Shown in pieces: positions 31,543-41,900 of a stretch of 64,000 nucleotides of DNA. The position numbers were made by a program, and so were the translations under genes. Position 1 is the first letter of the stretch. Each line of letters begins with the position of its first letter. The notes beneath the pieces are model-generated. The model saw only the letters and a program-made list of their open reading frames with translations, did no database searches and had not been told where the DNA came from. The stretch covers positions 13,715 to 77,714 of the forward strand of contig CAZGAO010000012.1 in assembly GCA_964523795.1 (NCBI GenBank), in the 5' to 3' direction. Source of the DNA: SABY01 sp964523795 (GTDB lineage Bacteria > Bacteroidota > Bacteroidia > Bacteroidales > 4484-276).

Positions 31543-32514
31543 TTATAATTCAATAATTTCCTCAGCATCCAAACCTGTTTCTTTGATAATATCTTCAACA
31601 GTGGCTCCGCTTTTTTTCAAGTGAATTGCAAGCTTCAAAGCTAAGGATTCATTTTGTTTTAGAGCTTCTTCTTTTTGTTTTAGAGCTTCTTCTTTTTGCT
31701 CACGCTCCACTTCTTTCTGCTTGCACTCTATTTTTTCCCTTTCCTCGGCTTCTATAATCTTTTTCAAATACTTAGCTTCCTGCTCGTCAAAAATGGTGTC
31801 GATTTCTTCTTCTGCTTCAAGGTTGCGGCGAAAGACTTCGTCCATCAGCGGATCTTGCAGATATTTGGCAATGTCGTTAAAACCTTTGGGGGTTTCCTGC
31901 AAGTCGAGGATAAAGTTCTTGTCAGTAACCCAGGCCTGGTTAAACAGTACCAGGAAATTTTCAAGTCGTGTCCGGCGTTTTTCAGGCAGTCGCCGAACTT
32001 GAATAATATGCGATTGATGGGTGAGGTGTTCGATAAAAAAACTCTTCACATCAATTCTTTCCTTGTTCACCGAGTTGATCACCTCGCGGTTTACGGTTAC
32101 GGCCATGTAGGGCAAATCGTCCAGGTTGTAGCCCAAAATGTAAATAGTAATGATGGGATAGGCTGGTTGGTATTCTACCTGGGGTTCTTCTACTTTGCTC
32201 AAATCTTTTTTCCTTGCCATGTAATTACTGCCAAGATAAGAGCGGAAGCGTTGGATGTCGGTGGCGTATTTTGATTTTTGCAATTCGATCAAAACAGTTT
32301 TTCGGCTGCCATCAGCTTCTTTTATCACTGCTTTAAAATCGAGCCTGAACAGGGTTAAACTCCGTTTTTGATCCGGGAAAACCGTTTCCTGCTGACCCAG
32401 GGTAACCTCCTCAATCTCCACATCCATAATTACCGACAATACTTTGCGGGCAAATTTGTTGTTTTCCATCAGGTATTTAAAGGCCTTGTCGTAAAGCGGG
32501 TTTATGATTTTCAT
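31543..32514 (-). CDS. PD-(D/E)XK nuclease family transposase-like protein, paralogue 2
   Basis: The 323-residue tandem paralogue of the preceding gene shares the same start and nuclease residues (Asp59, Glu77, Gln79). Its coiled coil is longer by about seven residues and contains a repeated EEALKQKEEALKQ unit. Nucleotide identity is almost total between about 30760-31250 and 31780-32275, with scattered changes outside, which points to recent duplication or gene conversion. It has its own perfect promoter element at 32554-32561; paralogue 1 follows after 49 bp. Confidence 0.85.
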   Translation of the reverse strand: MKIINPLYDKAFKYLMENNKFARKVLSVIMDVEIEEVTLGQQETVFPDQKRSLTLFRLDFKAVIKEADGSRKTVLIELQKSKYATDIQRFRSYLGSNYMARKKDLSKVEEPQVEYQPAYPIITIYILGYNLDDLPYMAVTVNREVINSVNKERIDVKSFFIEHLTHQSHIIQVRRLPEKRRTRLENFLVLFNQAWVTDKNFILDLQETPKGFNDIAKYLQDPLMDEVFRRNLEAEEEIDTIFDEQEAKYLKKIIEAEEREKIECKQKEVEREQKEEALKQKEEALKQNESLALKLAIHLKKSGATVEDIIKETGLDAEEIIEL

Positions 32515-32553
32515 GGCGTAATAGCTTTATTGTTAGTCAATCACTTATCCACA

Positions 32554-32561
32554 CAAAAGTA
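32554..32561 (-). promoter_or_regulatory. -7 promoter element (TACTTTTG)
   Basis: Perfect TAnnTTTG on the minus strand, 39 bp upstream of the ATG at 32514. Confidence 0.6.
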
Positions 32562-32656
32562 CTACAATTGGGTTTTAATGTTGTCAATGGTACGAAACTT
32601 TTTATCTGCTTGATAGTATTAGTTATCGAATTAATTTTGAACTCGTTGATTCAAGA

Positions 32657-33793
32657 TCAAGAATTTCTGATAAATGCATCAAAATTATCATGATTAATAA
32701 CGTGAGTTTCGTGGTTGGGGTAGGCTTTCATAAAAGATTCCGGAAATCTGGTTTTAGTTTCCTTCCATTTCATTTGATAAGCCCATAACTTTCCATCAAA
32801 CTCCTCAACATAATCAATTTCTGCCTGATCCAAGGTTCTCCAAAAATAAGTATTGGGAGTATGTGAATTATAATGATTTTGCTTTAATCGCTCGGAAACT
32901 AAAAAGTTTTCCCATAGTGCACCTTTATCCAATCGCATTTCCAAAGGTGCATAATTACTTATTATCGCATTTCTTATTCCATTATCATAAAAATAATATT
33001 TCTTTCCTTTTTTAATTTCATTACGCATATTGCGACTCAGGGCAGGTAACTTAAAAATGATATAAGCCTTTTCGAGGATATCAAGGTATTTCTCAACAGT
33101 TAGCGCATTGATATTACCGATGCTATTAGCAATTTCGCTATACTTAACTTCACTGCCCACCTGAAAGGCCAGAGCCTGGAGCAGCTTTTCAAGATGAGAT
33201 GATTTTCGTATTCCCTCTAATTTAAGGACATCCTTATACAAATAGCTTTGGGATATTTCAAGTAGTACTTCTTTTTCATTGCCAGGATTATTAATAACTT
33301 CAGGGTAGGAACCAAATATTAAACGCTTTTCAAGCATTCTTTTTGCCTCCAATAAATTTGTCTTATCAACCAATTCCTGGAAACTTATAGGAAAAAGATG
33401 ATAAATACGCTTTCTTCCTGTGAGTGGTTCTGCCATTCGGTTGAGCAAATCGAACGATGATGAACCGGTAGCTATTACCTGAATATCAGGATTAGCATCA
33501 TGGAGTAATTTTAGTTTTTTCCCAATATTTTTAATCTGTTGAGCTTCATCGATAATGAGCAGCTTAGTTTGTTTACCAATCAGGCCTAATAAACGGGTGC
33601 TGGTATCTGCCATATTCAATTCCTGAAGTATATCTGCTTCATCTGCATTTAACCACAACGTACTTGTAGCAATTTGTTTGCTTAGTTGTTTCAATAAGGT
33701 TGTTTTGCCAACTTGTCGGGCACCCAAAAGGAGTATAATTTTTCCCCGAAAACATTGATCCTTCAACTTACTTAATAATTCTCGTTTTATCAT
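32657..33793 (-). CDS. AAA ATPase with DUF4143 domain
   Basis: A 378-residue protein with Walker A GARQVGKTT (24-32), Walker B LLIIDEAQ (Asp82, Glu83), sensor-like ATGSSSFDL (about 109), and a C-terminal DUF4143 domain holding KYYFYDNGIRNAII and GALWENFLVSERL, then FWRTLDQAEIDYVEE with an E/D pattern like a degraded nuclease core. The family (AAA_14 plus DUF4143) is abundant in Bacteroidetes and archaea; its role is not known. The start is MIKRELLSKL at 33793. A long hairpin lies 54 bp upstream. Confidence 0.88.
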   Translation of the reverse strand: MIKRELLSKLKDQCFRGKIILLLGARQVGKTTLLKQLSKQIATSTLWLNADEADILQELNMADTSTRLLGLIGKQTKLLIIDEAQQIKNIGKKLKLLHDANPDIQVIATGSSSFDLLNRMAEPLTGRKRIYHLFPISFQELVDKTNLLEAKRMLEKRLIFGSYPEVINNPGNEKEVLLEISQSYLYKDVLKLEGIRKSSHLEKLLQALAFQVGSEVKYSEIANSIGNINALTVEKYLDILEKAYIIFKLPALSRNMRNEIKKGKKYYFYDNGIRNAIISNYAPLEMRLDKGALWENFLVSERLKQNHYNSHTPNTYFWRTLDQAEIDYVEEFDGKLWAYQMKWKETKTRFPESFMKAYPNHETHVINHDNFDAFIRNS

Positions 33794-33846
33794 CCTTCCA
33801 AAATTTAAAAAACAATGGTACTAAAAATTATCGTAATAAGGTTTTT

Positions 33847-33884
33847 AGGCCTGATTTACATAATGTAATATGTAAATCAGGCCT
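33847..33884. repeat. Long perfect hairpin (16-bp arms) upstream of the AAA ATPase gene
   Basis: AGGCCTGATTTACATA (33847-33862), 6-nt loop, and its exact complement (33869-33884). On the minus strand it would be in the 5' leader or promoter of the ATPase gene; no T run follows in that direction. It could be an operator, an mRNA stabiliser or a mobile-element scar. Confidence 0.7.
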
Positions 33885-33997
33885 GTAATTCATATTAACC
33901 TCTATAAAAATGAATAAAATGAAAATAAACTTTAACTTCCTGATTTTGTTTATTATTGGTCTCTTCGCTTATAATTTACATCTAAAACTACTTAGCT

Positions 33998-34534
33998 ATG
34001 TTTTCAAAACTACACAAGTCCTCAATACTCTCATTTATCATAATCTGCTTCTTGTTGCTACCCAATGTCGTCCACTCACAGCATTTTGAATGGATCGTCT
34101 CACAGCCTGTCAATTATACCCACAATCCCAATATGTTGAACTATGTCGTTGCCACAGATGTCGAAGATATGGTAATTTATGCAGGGATGGAAAGTTTCAA
34201 TCTTAATTATTCAGGAATGTTTGGCGACCTGTTTTTTTAACCTGCATAATTCACAAAATTTTGTGAATTATGCTCTGACGTTGTCAAAATCAGCTTCAAT
34301 ATTTTTCATAATCCTGCAACAGAATATCTCAACATTTCCTTTGGTCTGCCATTGGAGGAGAATCTGAACTATGATATTGTTTCGATATCGGGTCAAAATT
34401 TGAAATCAGGAATTTTATTATCCGGCACAAATACGTATCAAATAAGGCTTCCAATAAATGAGGGACTGTTTTTGCTAAGGCTCAGGTTTAAGAATGGTGA
34501 AGCATTTGTGAAGAAATTTGGACAAAAAAGATGA
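33998..34534 (+). pseudogene. Internally deleted T9SS cargo protein (signal peptide and C-terminal sorting domain only)
   Basis: The 5' part encodes a signal peptide (ILSFIIICFLLLPNVVHSQ) and about 55 residues (HFEWIVSQPVNYTHNPNMLN ...) before a TAA at 34240. From about 34297 the same frame encodes a type A T9SS sorting domain: FNIFHNPATEYLNISF, YDIVSISGQNLKSG, then LPINEGLFLLRLRF and EAFVKKFGQ. The central passenger domain is missing and two in-frame stops lie in the junction, which is a 30-bp palindrome. Gene remnant. Confidence 0.7.
34244..34273. repeat. 30-bp perfect palindrome at the deletion junction
   Basis: Left arm GCATAATTCACAAAA and its exact complement TTTTGTGAATTATGC, no spacer. 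It lies between the two surviving parts of the T9SS cargo remnant. Confidence 0.9.
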
Positions 34535-34544
34535 TGTTCAAAAA

Positions 34545-36263
34545 CTACCAGACACTAACCGCATAAGTCATCTCAATGATATTAATCTCGATAAAGTAAT
34601 CACCCGAAGTTTCAGGCGGAGGAATTGATCGTGGATCGGGATCGCTTTCGGTTTCGCGATAAACCAAAACCCCGCTTTCAAAAGAAGCTCCTTCAATAGT
34701 GCCATACATCGGAGCCCAGGCTCCCTGGTTTACCAGGAATTTAAATCCTTCGATAGCATCGGCATCAAGGTTTGCCACCAAATGGAATTTTCCGGGAGCA
34801 ATTTTTTCCATCGGGATTGCGGCAGTATTATCCCAACCTGCCTCGGTAGCATCACCAACAAGATGCATCGTTTGCGCAAGGTCGGCATCTTCAATGGTAT
34901 AAAGCAAATTCAGCAAATCGAAGGTTATCAGGTAATCGCCGACCTGCGCAGGGGTGGGCATAGCCAAAGGATCAGGTTCAGTTTCGTTGGGACGGTAAAC
35001 CAGTGGGCCGCCCACGGAAGTTCCGGTTTCATCGGTGCCCCATTGCGGTGCCCATTCCCCGGGAACAACCAGAGCTTTATAATACAAGCCGCCACCACCC
35101 AGGGTAGCTGTTATTTGATAAAGCTGATCGATAGAATCGTAGGTAAATTCGAGGCTAGTATTTGTATTATCCCATCCTGTGGTAGTTCCATCACCGATAA
35201 GGTATAGCGGCAAAACGGGGATTTCTTCCATAGTTGTAAATTGAATTTCCTCACCATAAGCTGTGCCTGTGGTATTAGTGGCATAAGCCCGGACATAGTA
35301 AGTGGTACTTTCGCTTAAACCGCTTAACTCGCTTACAAATTCTCCTTCCCCTGCCCCATTTACCGTAAAGAAATTAGACAAACTTGGATTGGGCAAGGTA
35401 TCCCAACATACCCCACGGGCACTAACTATTGAGCTGCCCTGATCGTGAACAATACCCCCTGAAATAGCAGAATTTGCCAAAATATTTTCTACATCTGCAG
35501 TAGTAACCGTGGGCAAAGTATCGTATTGGATGGCCTGAAGTGCAAAAACATAAGCCCTGCTTTCAGTTGGAGAATCCTGAAAATTCAAAACTTCATATCC
35601 ATCGGCACTCACATCATATTGAAGAATGTTGCCCGGCTTAAATGTGAAAGCTACAGTATCGACCTTTGCAGCGATAGAATTGATGCCATCCTTAAACGAA
35701 ATACCCGAATATTCGATACTGCAATTATTTTCAATACCCAAAGGCAATGAAAGTAGTTTTACGGTTTTGCTGTGGATGCCATCGTTTAATGTAAGGAAAC
35801 AAATCCCGGGATTTCCATGCTTGATGGTAAAGATATGAGAACCATAATCCAATTGCTGGCTTAAACTTGCCAACACCTCACCATTAATATTTAAAAGATT
35901 TAGAAAAAACACACCCGGTTTTTCAACAAATATTTTAGCCGTGGCCAAACCGGAGGATGGATTTGGGAAAATACTTTGGATAGCAATCGGTGATTTTGTT
36001 TCAGGACTATTTTCGTCAATGGCCGAAATCCATTCTATGTATAGCGATGGAGATTCTCCATAAATTGTGGTATCGCCACCTTCATTTAGATTTATCACCT
36101 TTATACTATCCAGAAGTACGGGGTTGTTGGTAATAAAATCTTTAGCGGCAAACTCCAAAATCAATTCACCTTTTTGCGGAAAAACTGAAAAAGGGATAAG
36201 CAGGCTCAAGGCCAGGAGAAATAAAAACTGGTTTTGGGTTTGGTGTAGATTTAATTTTTTCAT
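34545..36263 (-). CDS. SusE/SusF-like secreted glycan-binding protein with an internal T9SS-type domain
   Basis: The 572-residue protein has a signal peptide (about 1-30, LLIPFSVFPQ). Residues about 86-172 form a T9SS type A-like sorting domain (IQSIFPNPSSGLATAKIF ... GSHIFTIKHGNPGICFL) that normally sits at the extreme C-terminus. A fibronectin-type region follows (ESTTYYVRAYATNTTGTAYG, about 305-325). Two SusE/SusF-type binding modules, each starting LYLIGDG/MHLVGDA and ending near GDYLITFDLLNLLYTI, occupy about 350-572. The modules match the one in the SusE-like gene upstream. It is probably a surface glycan binder of the same locus, though it has its own promoter and no lipobox. Confidence 0.75.
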   Translation of the reverse strand: MKKLNLHQTQNQFLFLLALSLLIPFSVFPQKGELILEFAAKDFITNNPVLLDSIKVINLNEGGDTTIYGESPSLYIEWISAIDENSPETKSPIAIQSIFPNPSSGLATAKIFVEKPGVFFLNLLNINGEVLASLSQQLDYGSHIFTIKHGNPGICFLTLNDGIHSKTVKLLSLPLGIENNCSIEYSGISFKDGINSIAAKVDTVAFTFKPGNILQYDVSADGYEVLNFQDSPTESRAYVFALQAIQYDTLPTVTTADVENILANSAISGGIVHDQGSSIVSARGVCWDTLPNPSLSNFFTVNGAGEGEFVSELSGLSESTTYYVRAYATNTTGTAYGEEIQFTTMEEIPVLPLYLIGDGTTTGWDNTNTSLEFTYDSIDQLYQITATLGGGGLYYKALVVPGEWAPQWGTDETGTSVGGPLVYRPNETEPDPLAMPTPAQVGDYLITFDLLNLLYTIEDADLAQTMHLVGDATEAGWDNTAAIPMEKIAPGKFHLVANLDADAIEGFKFLVNQGAWAPMYGTIEGASFESGVLVYRETESDPDPRSIPPPETSGDYFIEINIIEMTYAVSVW

Positions 36264-36340
36264 GGCTCAATTTTTTTTATGTGCATAAAATTAAGGTATT
36301 CATAGCTCAATTATTTTATAGGTGTATAGAACTTATCTGA

Positions 36341-36348
36341 CAAAAATA
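36341..36348 (-). promoter_or_regulatory. -7 promoter element (TATTTTTG)
   Basis: Perfect TAnnTTTG on the minus strand, 77 bp upstream of the ATG at 36263. The leader has a direct repeat of GCTCAATT(T/A)TTTT. Confidence 0.55.
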
Positions 36349-36365
36349 ATAAATATTGAAGCAAC

Positions 36366-36399
36366 AAAAAAAGCCACCCCAAAAGGAGCGGCTTTTTGT
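36366..36399 (-). terminator. Terminator after the SusE-like gene
   Basis: GCC-CCCC / GGAG-GGC hairpin flanked by A and T runs; on the minus strand it ends in TTTTTTT. It closes the susCDE transcript before the separate SusF-like gene. Confidence 0.75.
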
Positions 36400-36461
36400 A
36401 TCAATGAAAAATCTAATGCTGCAAGCGAGTAGATCAGAGCATTATTGTCTGGATCGAAATT

Positions 36462-37307
36462 TTATTTTTCAGCAGGCACAATAGAATAAGCGAGGTTTAC
36501 CAAATCAAAAGTAATCAGGTAATCACCGGCTTCTTCGGGTGTAGGAATAGCCGCAGGATCGGGTATAGCCTCAGTAGGGCGGTAAATCAGCGGTCCACTT
36601 TCGCTGGTACCCGATGCGTCAGTACCCCATTGTGGAGCCCATTGTCCGGGAACTTCAAAAGCTTTGATAAATAATCCGGTACCACCAAGGGTAGCGACCA
36701 GTTTATATACTTGCTCAGCGGGATCATAGGTAAACTGAAGGTCAGTATTGGTATTATCCCAACCCGTGGTTGAACCATCACCTATAAGATAAAGCGGAGG
36801 AGCCTCAACAGTCATTGGATAAGGTGTTATTTCGGAATTAACAACGGCCGAATAGGCATTGGTAGCTACCGAAACGTCGTTGGCATTGATACCGGCTTTT
36901 ACGCGAAAATCAAGCCCAACAACAGTGTCTGAAGGAAAATCACCTCCGATAAACGATACAATGGCATCATTAACTTTACCCTGGGTGATAGTAAGCATCA
37001 AATCAGAAGTAGAGCCCAATTCGTAAACGGAAGCAAACTCAGTTCCGCTGAGCGCACATTCGAGCGCATAAAGTGTTTCAGGAATTGTGCTCAGCGGATA
37101 AGCTGCTGCCGACCAGGCAAATTGAGTGAAAACAGAATCTGCCATGGCTCTGTCAAGCACATATTGCATGCCTACAGCAGGTGCGGTAATTGCTGAGGCC
37201 TGAATCTTATTGAGGTCCATTTGAGGCTCAGTGTCTTCTTTGGTACATGAGGCAAAGAAGAACAGAAGGCCAAAAAACAAAGTGAATATTACTATATGTC
37301 TTTTCAT
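36462..37307 (-). CDS. SusE-like outer-membrane lipoprotein
   Basis: A 281-residue lipoprotein with lipobox FFASC (Cys21). Residues about 30-150 match the SusE N-terminal Ig-like domain (QFAWSAAAYPL, then DFRVKAGINANDVSVATNAY). One SusE/SusF binding module follows (LYLIGDGSTTGWDNTNTDLQ through YLITFDLVNLAYSIV). It would sit on the cell surface and bind the glycan imported by the SusCD pair directly upstream. It ends 19 bp after susD-like in the same direction, so it belongs to that operon. Confidence 0.87.
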   Translation of the reverse strand: MKRHIVIFTLFFGLLFFFASCTKEDTEPQMDLNKIQASAITAPAVGMQYVLDRAMADSVFTQFAWSAAAYPLSTIPETLYALECALSGTEFASVYELGSTSDLMLTITQGKVNDAIVSFIGGDFPSDTVVGLDFRVKAGINANDVSVATNAYSAVVNSEITPYPMTVEAPPLYLIGDGSTTGWDNTNTDLQFTYDPAEQVYKLVATLGGTGLFIKAFEVPGQWAPQWGTDASGTSESGPLIYRPTEAIPDPAAIPTPEEAGDYLITFDLVNLAYSIVPAEK

Positions 37308-37326
37308 ATTTCAAAATTAATTAAGG

Positions 37327-38922
37327 TTAATAATTCGGATTTTGATCCAAATCTGGATTTGCGTTAACATCGGCAGCGGGCAACGGATACAAGTTGTACT
37401 TATTTTCGGTGGCACGACCCTGCTGGGTATTGCCTTTCCATTCCCACACATAATCGCCACTGGTAAACAAGCCATAACGAATAAGGTCGGTACGACGATG
37501 TCCTTCCCAAGCCAATTCACGGGCGCGCTCGTCCAGGATAAATTCTTTGGTAAGTTCGCTTTCGCTAATGGTACCAACGCCAGCTCTGGTGCGCAAATCG
37601 TTTACATAGCCCAGAGCCTGACCCATGCTACCGCCGCCACCACGGGCAACAGCTTCGGCATACATCAGATAAATATCGGCCAAACGAAACAAGGGGAAAT
37701 CTGTATCAGGAAAATCCTGGGCATAACCATCAACTTTTTCTCCACCCACCATCGAATAGTTTACAAACTTGGGATAGGCATAGCCATTGGTGAAATCGCC
37801 AACAGTAGCAATATTCATTGTTTGTCCATCGGTATAGAATACCGCACGTTGGTCAGTATCCATATCAAATTTTTCGACAAACTGGGGAGTAACACGCGTA
37901 CCACCCCAGCCACCGTCAACACCATAATCGGTACCAACCATGGAACCACCGATAGCTGCGTGAACGAGAAAAGTAGTCCCGCCCCAGGTTTTTGTACGCT
38001 GACCGTCATAACGAATCGGGAAAATTATCTCGCTCATTGTTTCAGGAATCTGATCGTTGTTTGAATAAAACAGTTGCTGCCAGGTGGGAGCCAACTGATA
38101 GGAGCTAGCCGTAATTTTATCGCAATACAAGATACAATCAGCATATCTGTTTTGACCCAAATAAACCTCGGCATTCATATACAATTTGGCAAGCAAAGTC
38201 CAAACTGCGCCCTGGTCAGCACGTCCATATTCGTTGGTACCCGGAGCCATCATTTGATCTTCGATATCTTTGAGTTCTGATTGGATATAATCAAACAATT
38301 CAGCTTGTGTAAGTTGAGCAGGATAAAAGTCGGAAGCACCAATGGGATCATTTTCATCCACAAAGGGTACACTGCCAAACAGGTCGAGGGCATGCCAATA
38401 GCTTAAAGAACGCAAAAAACGTACTTCCAGGCGGTAGGCTTTAATTTTTGTGCGCCACTCGTCGCTGGTGCCACGGTCAGAAAGCTTACCATCATCGGTT
38501 TGACGCAGAAACTCGTTGCACAAGGAAATTTGATAATAAATACGATAATACATAGCTGCAACAAAGTTGTCGCCGGTACCCCATTGCTGATAATGGAAAT
38601 CTTTGATGGTAGCATCGTCCCACGAGATAATGGCCTCATCGGTCGAAAGTTCCTGGTGATACCAGTACTGACGTAAATATTGGCTAAAGCCACCGTCGAT
38701 TCCTGAAATGTCGGGCTCACCATCGCCACCATGATTACCACCTGTGGCCAGGCCGGCATAACATTTTGCAAGGAAATTGGTATAGGCTGCCGGATCGTCA
38801 AAAGCGTTTCCTGAAGTAATCTCATCCGGATCGATAGGTTCAGTATCCAAATCTTTGGTGCATGCGCTAAACATCAACGCAGATAAACTGAAGAAAATGA
38901 TGATATAAAATATTTTTTTCAT
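37327..38922 (-). CDS. SusD/RagB-family nutrient-binding lipoprotein (pair 1)
   Basis: The 531-residue lipoprotein starts at MKKIFYIIIFFSLSALMFSA with lipidated Cys21; the longer frame to 38973 would run into the upstream gene. TPR-like SusD features include RLEVRFLRSLSYWHALDLFG (about 170), LYMNAEVYLGQNRYADCILY, and a C-terminal DERARELAWEGHRRTDLIRY and NKYNLYPLPAADVNANPDL, all standard. It caps the TonB-dependent SusC channel encoded 20 bp upstream. Confidence 0.93.
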   Translation of the reverse strand: MKKIFYIIIFFSLSALMFSACTKDLDTEPIDPDEITSGNAFDDPAAYTNFLAKCYAGLATGGNHGGDGEPDISGIDGGFSQYLRQYWYHQELSTDEAIISWDDATIKDFHYQQWGTGDNFVAAMYYRIYYQISLCNEFLRQTDDGKLSDRGTSDEWRTKIKAYRLEVRFLRSLSYWHALDLFGSVPFVDENDPIGASDFYPAQLTQAELFDYIQSELKDIEDQMMAPGTNEYGRADQGAVWTLLAKLYMNAEVYLGQNRYADCILYCDKITASSYQLAPTWQQLFYSNNDQIPETMSEIIFPIRYDGQRTKTWGGTTFLVHAAIGGSMVGTDYGVDGGWGGTRVTPQFVEKFDMDTDQRAVFYTDGQTMNIATVGDFTNGYAYPKFVNYSMVGGEKVDGYAQDFPDTDFPLFRLADIYLMYAEAVARGGGGSMGQALGYVNDLRTRAGVGTISESELTKEFILDERARELAWEGHRRTDLIRYGLFTSGDYVWEWKGNTQQGRATENKYNLYPLPAADVNANPDLDQNPNY

Positions 38923-38942
38923 AATTATTTCGCTGTTTATAG

Positions 38943-41900
38943 TTAAAAAATGAGGTTTAATCCAAAGGTCCATACACGTGAACGGGGATAAGGATTGTTA
39001 TCGATACCGCCTGTAACTTCCGGGTCTAAACCTGTGTAATTGGTAATTGTAAAGGCGTTGTTAACCGTTGCCGACAATCGCAGGTCGAGTTTATCGGCCA
39101 GTACATTATCAAAAACGTAGCTCAGGGTTATGTCATCCATACGGAAAAACGATGCATCCTGCACATAATAATCAGAATGGTATTTCGCAGTATAAAAATT
39201 CACATCATTTACTGCTGAGAGCAAGTTGGAAGCGTAAGGGCCTTCGTTGCGATAAGCGCGGTTGTACCATCCGTTTTCACTCAACACATTATTGTAAGCA
39301 TAATTTCCAAAGTTGGCACGGCCTGAGAAAAAGAAGGACCATTGCTTATAAGTAAAGTTTGATGAGATACCAAAATACATATCTGCAGCAGGCTTTTTAT
39401 ACACATATTTGTCTTCGGGTGTAATTTGTCCATCGTCATTACGATCAACATAAAGGCCTTCGATGGGATTACCATCCTGGTCGTAAATCTGTTCATATAC
39501 AAAAAATGAAGTGGCAGATTCGCCAACGGCCTGTACCTGAATATTATTACCTACGCCACCGGCAATACCACCAGTGGGGATGCTGGCACCCTGGTACAGT
39601 TCAGTGATTTCGTTTTTATTAAAGGTTGCATTAAAACCCAATTCCCAAAACATATCCTGCTGCGAAAGGATGCGACCAACGATAGAAACTTCAACACCCG
39701 TATTTTCGAGCGAGCCAATGTTTTTGTCGATATAGTTGGTTACATTACCACCGGCTACTTCGGGTACAAAACTCAGCAGATCATCGGTGGTACGTTGGTA
39801 CAAATCGACTGAACCGGTGATACGATCCTCCAGAAAACCATAATCCAAACCAATATTCCAGGTAGTGGTAGTTTCCCATTTCAGATTGGGATTGTATCCC
39901 GATGGGCGCAATAGCAAATTATAGTTGTTTCCAAAAGGATACATGGCCTGGTCGTTGCCATAAACATAACGCGCCAACGAACCATAATAGCTGCCAATAT
40001 CCTGCTGGCCGGTTATACCCCAGCCCAAACGCAATTTCATGGTCGATACCGACTGTACATCTTTTAGGAAGTCTTCTTCGTTGATTTTCCAACCCAGAGC
40101 TACCGAAGGGAAAAGTCCCCATTTATTATTTGAGAAGCGGGAGGTTCCATCCTGACGGAAAGTACCGGTGAGCAAATAGCGGTTTTTAAAAGTATAATTT
40201 AACCTTCCAAAAAAGGACACAAGATAAAGTTCACCTTTATCAACACCTGAGTTATTAACCAGTATCTGTCCTGCGATAGTAGTATCCGGAATGTTGTTGT
40301 TGTTAAAGGTATTTTCGTACTCAAATTGTTGCCACGAATATCCACCCATTACCTCCAGGCGGCTATCAATTTGATCAAGTTCCTTGGTGTAGTTCAGATA
40401 AAAATCCAACAAATTATTTTTATTACTTGATGTGTATTCGTTGTTTTCACCGCCACCCTGCGTAGCGTTAAACCATGGAGCAGCATAGTTTGGACGATAT
40501 ACAGTTCCTTCATTTTTAGAATGATCCAAAGCCAGGTTTAGATTAGCCCTAAGTTCGGGAAGGAAATGGAATTTATAATCAGCCTGGAAATTTCCAAAAA
40601 TACGATTGGCATCCGACTGGTCATCGTTTTGCATAATCATAGCAACCGGATTGTCGGTGCCCTGCGTATTGGGAATGGTTTGGCCGTTTTCGAGCCAGGT
40701 GTAATATCCGCCATAGGTTCCATCGGGAGCTAATACCGGTTTGGTAGGATCCATTTGAATGGCAGCTCCAACAGCACCTTGATTGGAGAAGTTATTCTTG
40801 ATAAACGAACCATTGGCATTCACATTTAATTTTAAATGATCGTCTAACAAAGTGGGATTAAGAGCAATGCCCACTGTAGTACGTTTGAAAGCTGAAGTTT
40901 TAAGAATTCCCTCCTGATCAGTATAACCCACCGAAAAACGATAAGGGAGCATTTTCCAGGCACCGGTTGCCGATAAAGCATGATCCTGGGTAAAGGCGTT
41001 CTGATAAATCTCGTCTTGCCAATCGGTGCTATAAATTTTTTGCTCATATCCTTCTCTATCGTCCGGCACATCAGCATTGGGAATTACATTTCCATCCGGA
41101 TCGAACCAAACGCCCAACATATCCATTTGATTGGGGAATTGTTCCTGATAAAATTTTTGAAATTCTGATGAACTGAAAATATCCAAGGTTTTGGGAACCT
41201 GGTTAATGGAGAATTTCCCCTGGTACTCTATCTTCAAAGGAGCACCCTCTTTACCTTTTTTGGTGGTAACGATAATTACACCGTTAGAAGCCCGTGAACC
41301 GTAAATTGCAGTAGCCGATGCATCTTTCAAAACCGTAAAAGTTTCGATGTCGTTAGGGTTAAGGCTATTCAATGGATTACGAGTTCCACTTCCGGCATTG
41401 TTGGTAATGGGAATACCATCGATAACAATCAGCGGGTCGTTAGAAGCATTAAGCGAAGAACCACCACGGATACGAATCTGTGATGAAGTCCCCGGAGCAC
41501 CACCATTACTGCTGATACTCACACCAGCTACCTTACCGGCAATCAATCCTGCAGGCGAAGTAATGGCACCCTTATTAAAGTCATCGGCTTTGATGGCTGT
41601 AACAGCACCCGTTGCATCTTCTTTCTTTTGCACACCATAACCAATCACCACAAACTCTTCCAATGCGGTGGAAGTCATCATCAGGGCAACATTGGAAGTA
41701 GATCCTGGCTGCACCAATCTTTCCTGGGTTTCGTAACCCACAAACGAATACACCAAGGTGGTGTTAGGCTCTATTGAAATACTGTACTCTCCGTTAATGT
41801 TGGTTACCGTTCCCTGCACCGTGCCTTTTACAACCACGGTAGCTCCCGGAAGCGTGGAACCATCAAGGGCATCGGTAACCACACCGGCTACCACCCCGCT

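Noticed and set aside
33910..34090. Small plus-strand frame with a hydrophobic start (MNKMKINFNFL)
   Set aside because: It overlaps the signal peptide of the T9SS remnant in another frame and has no support beyond hydrophobicity.
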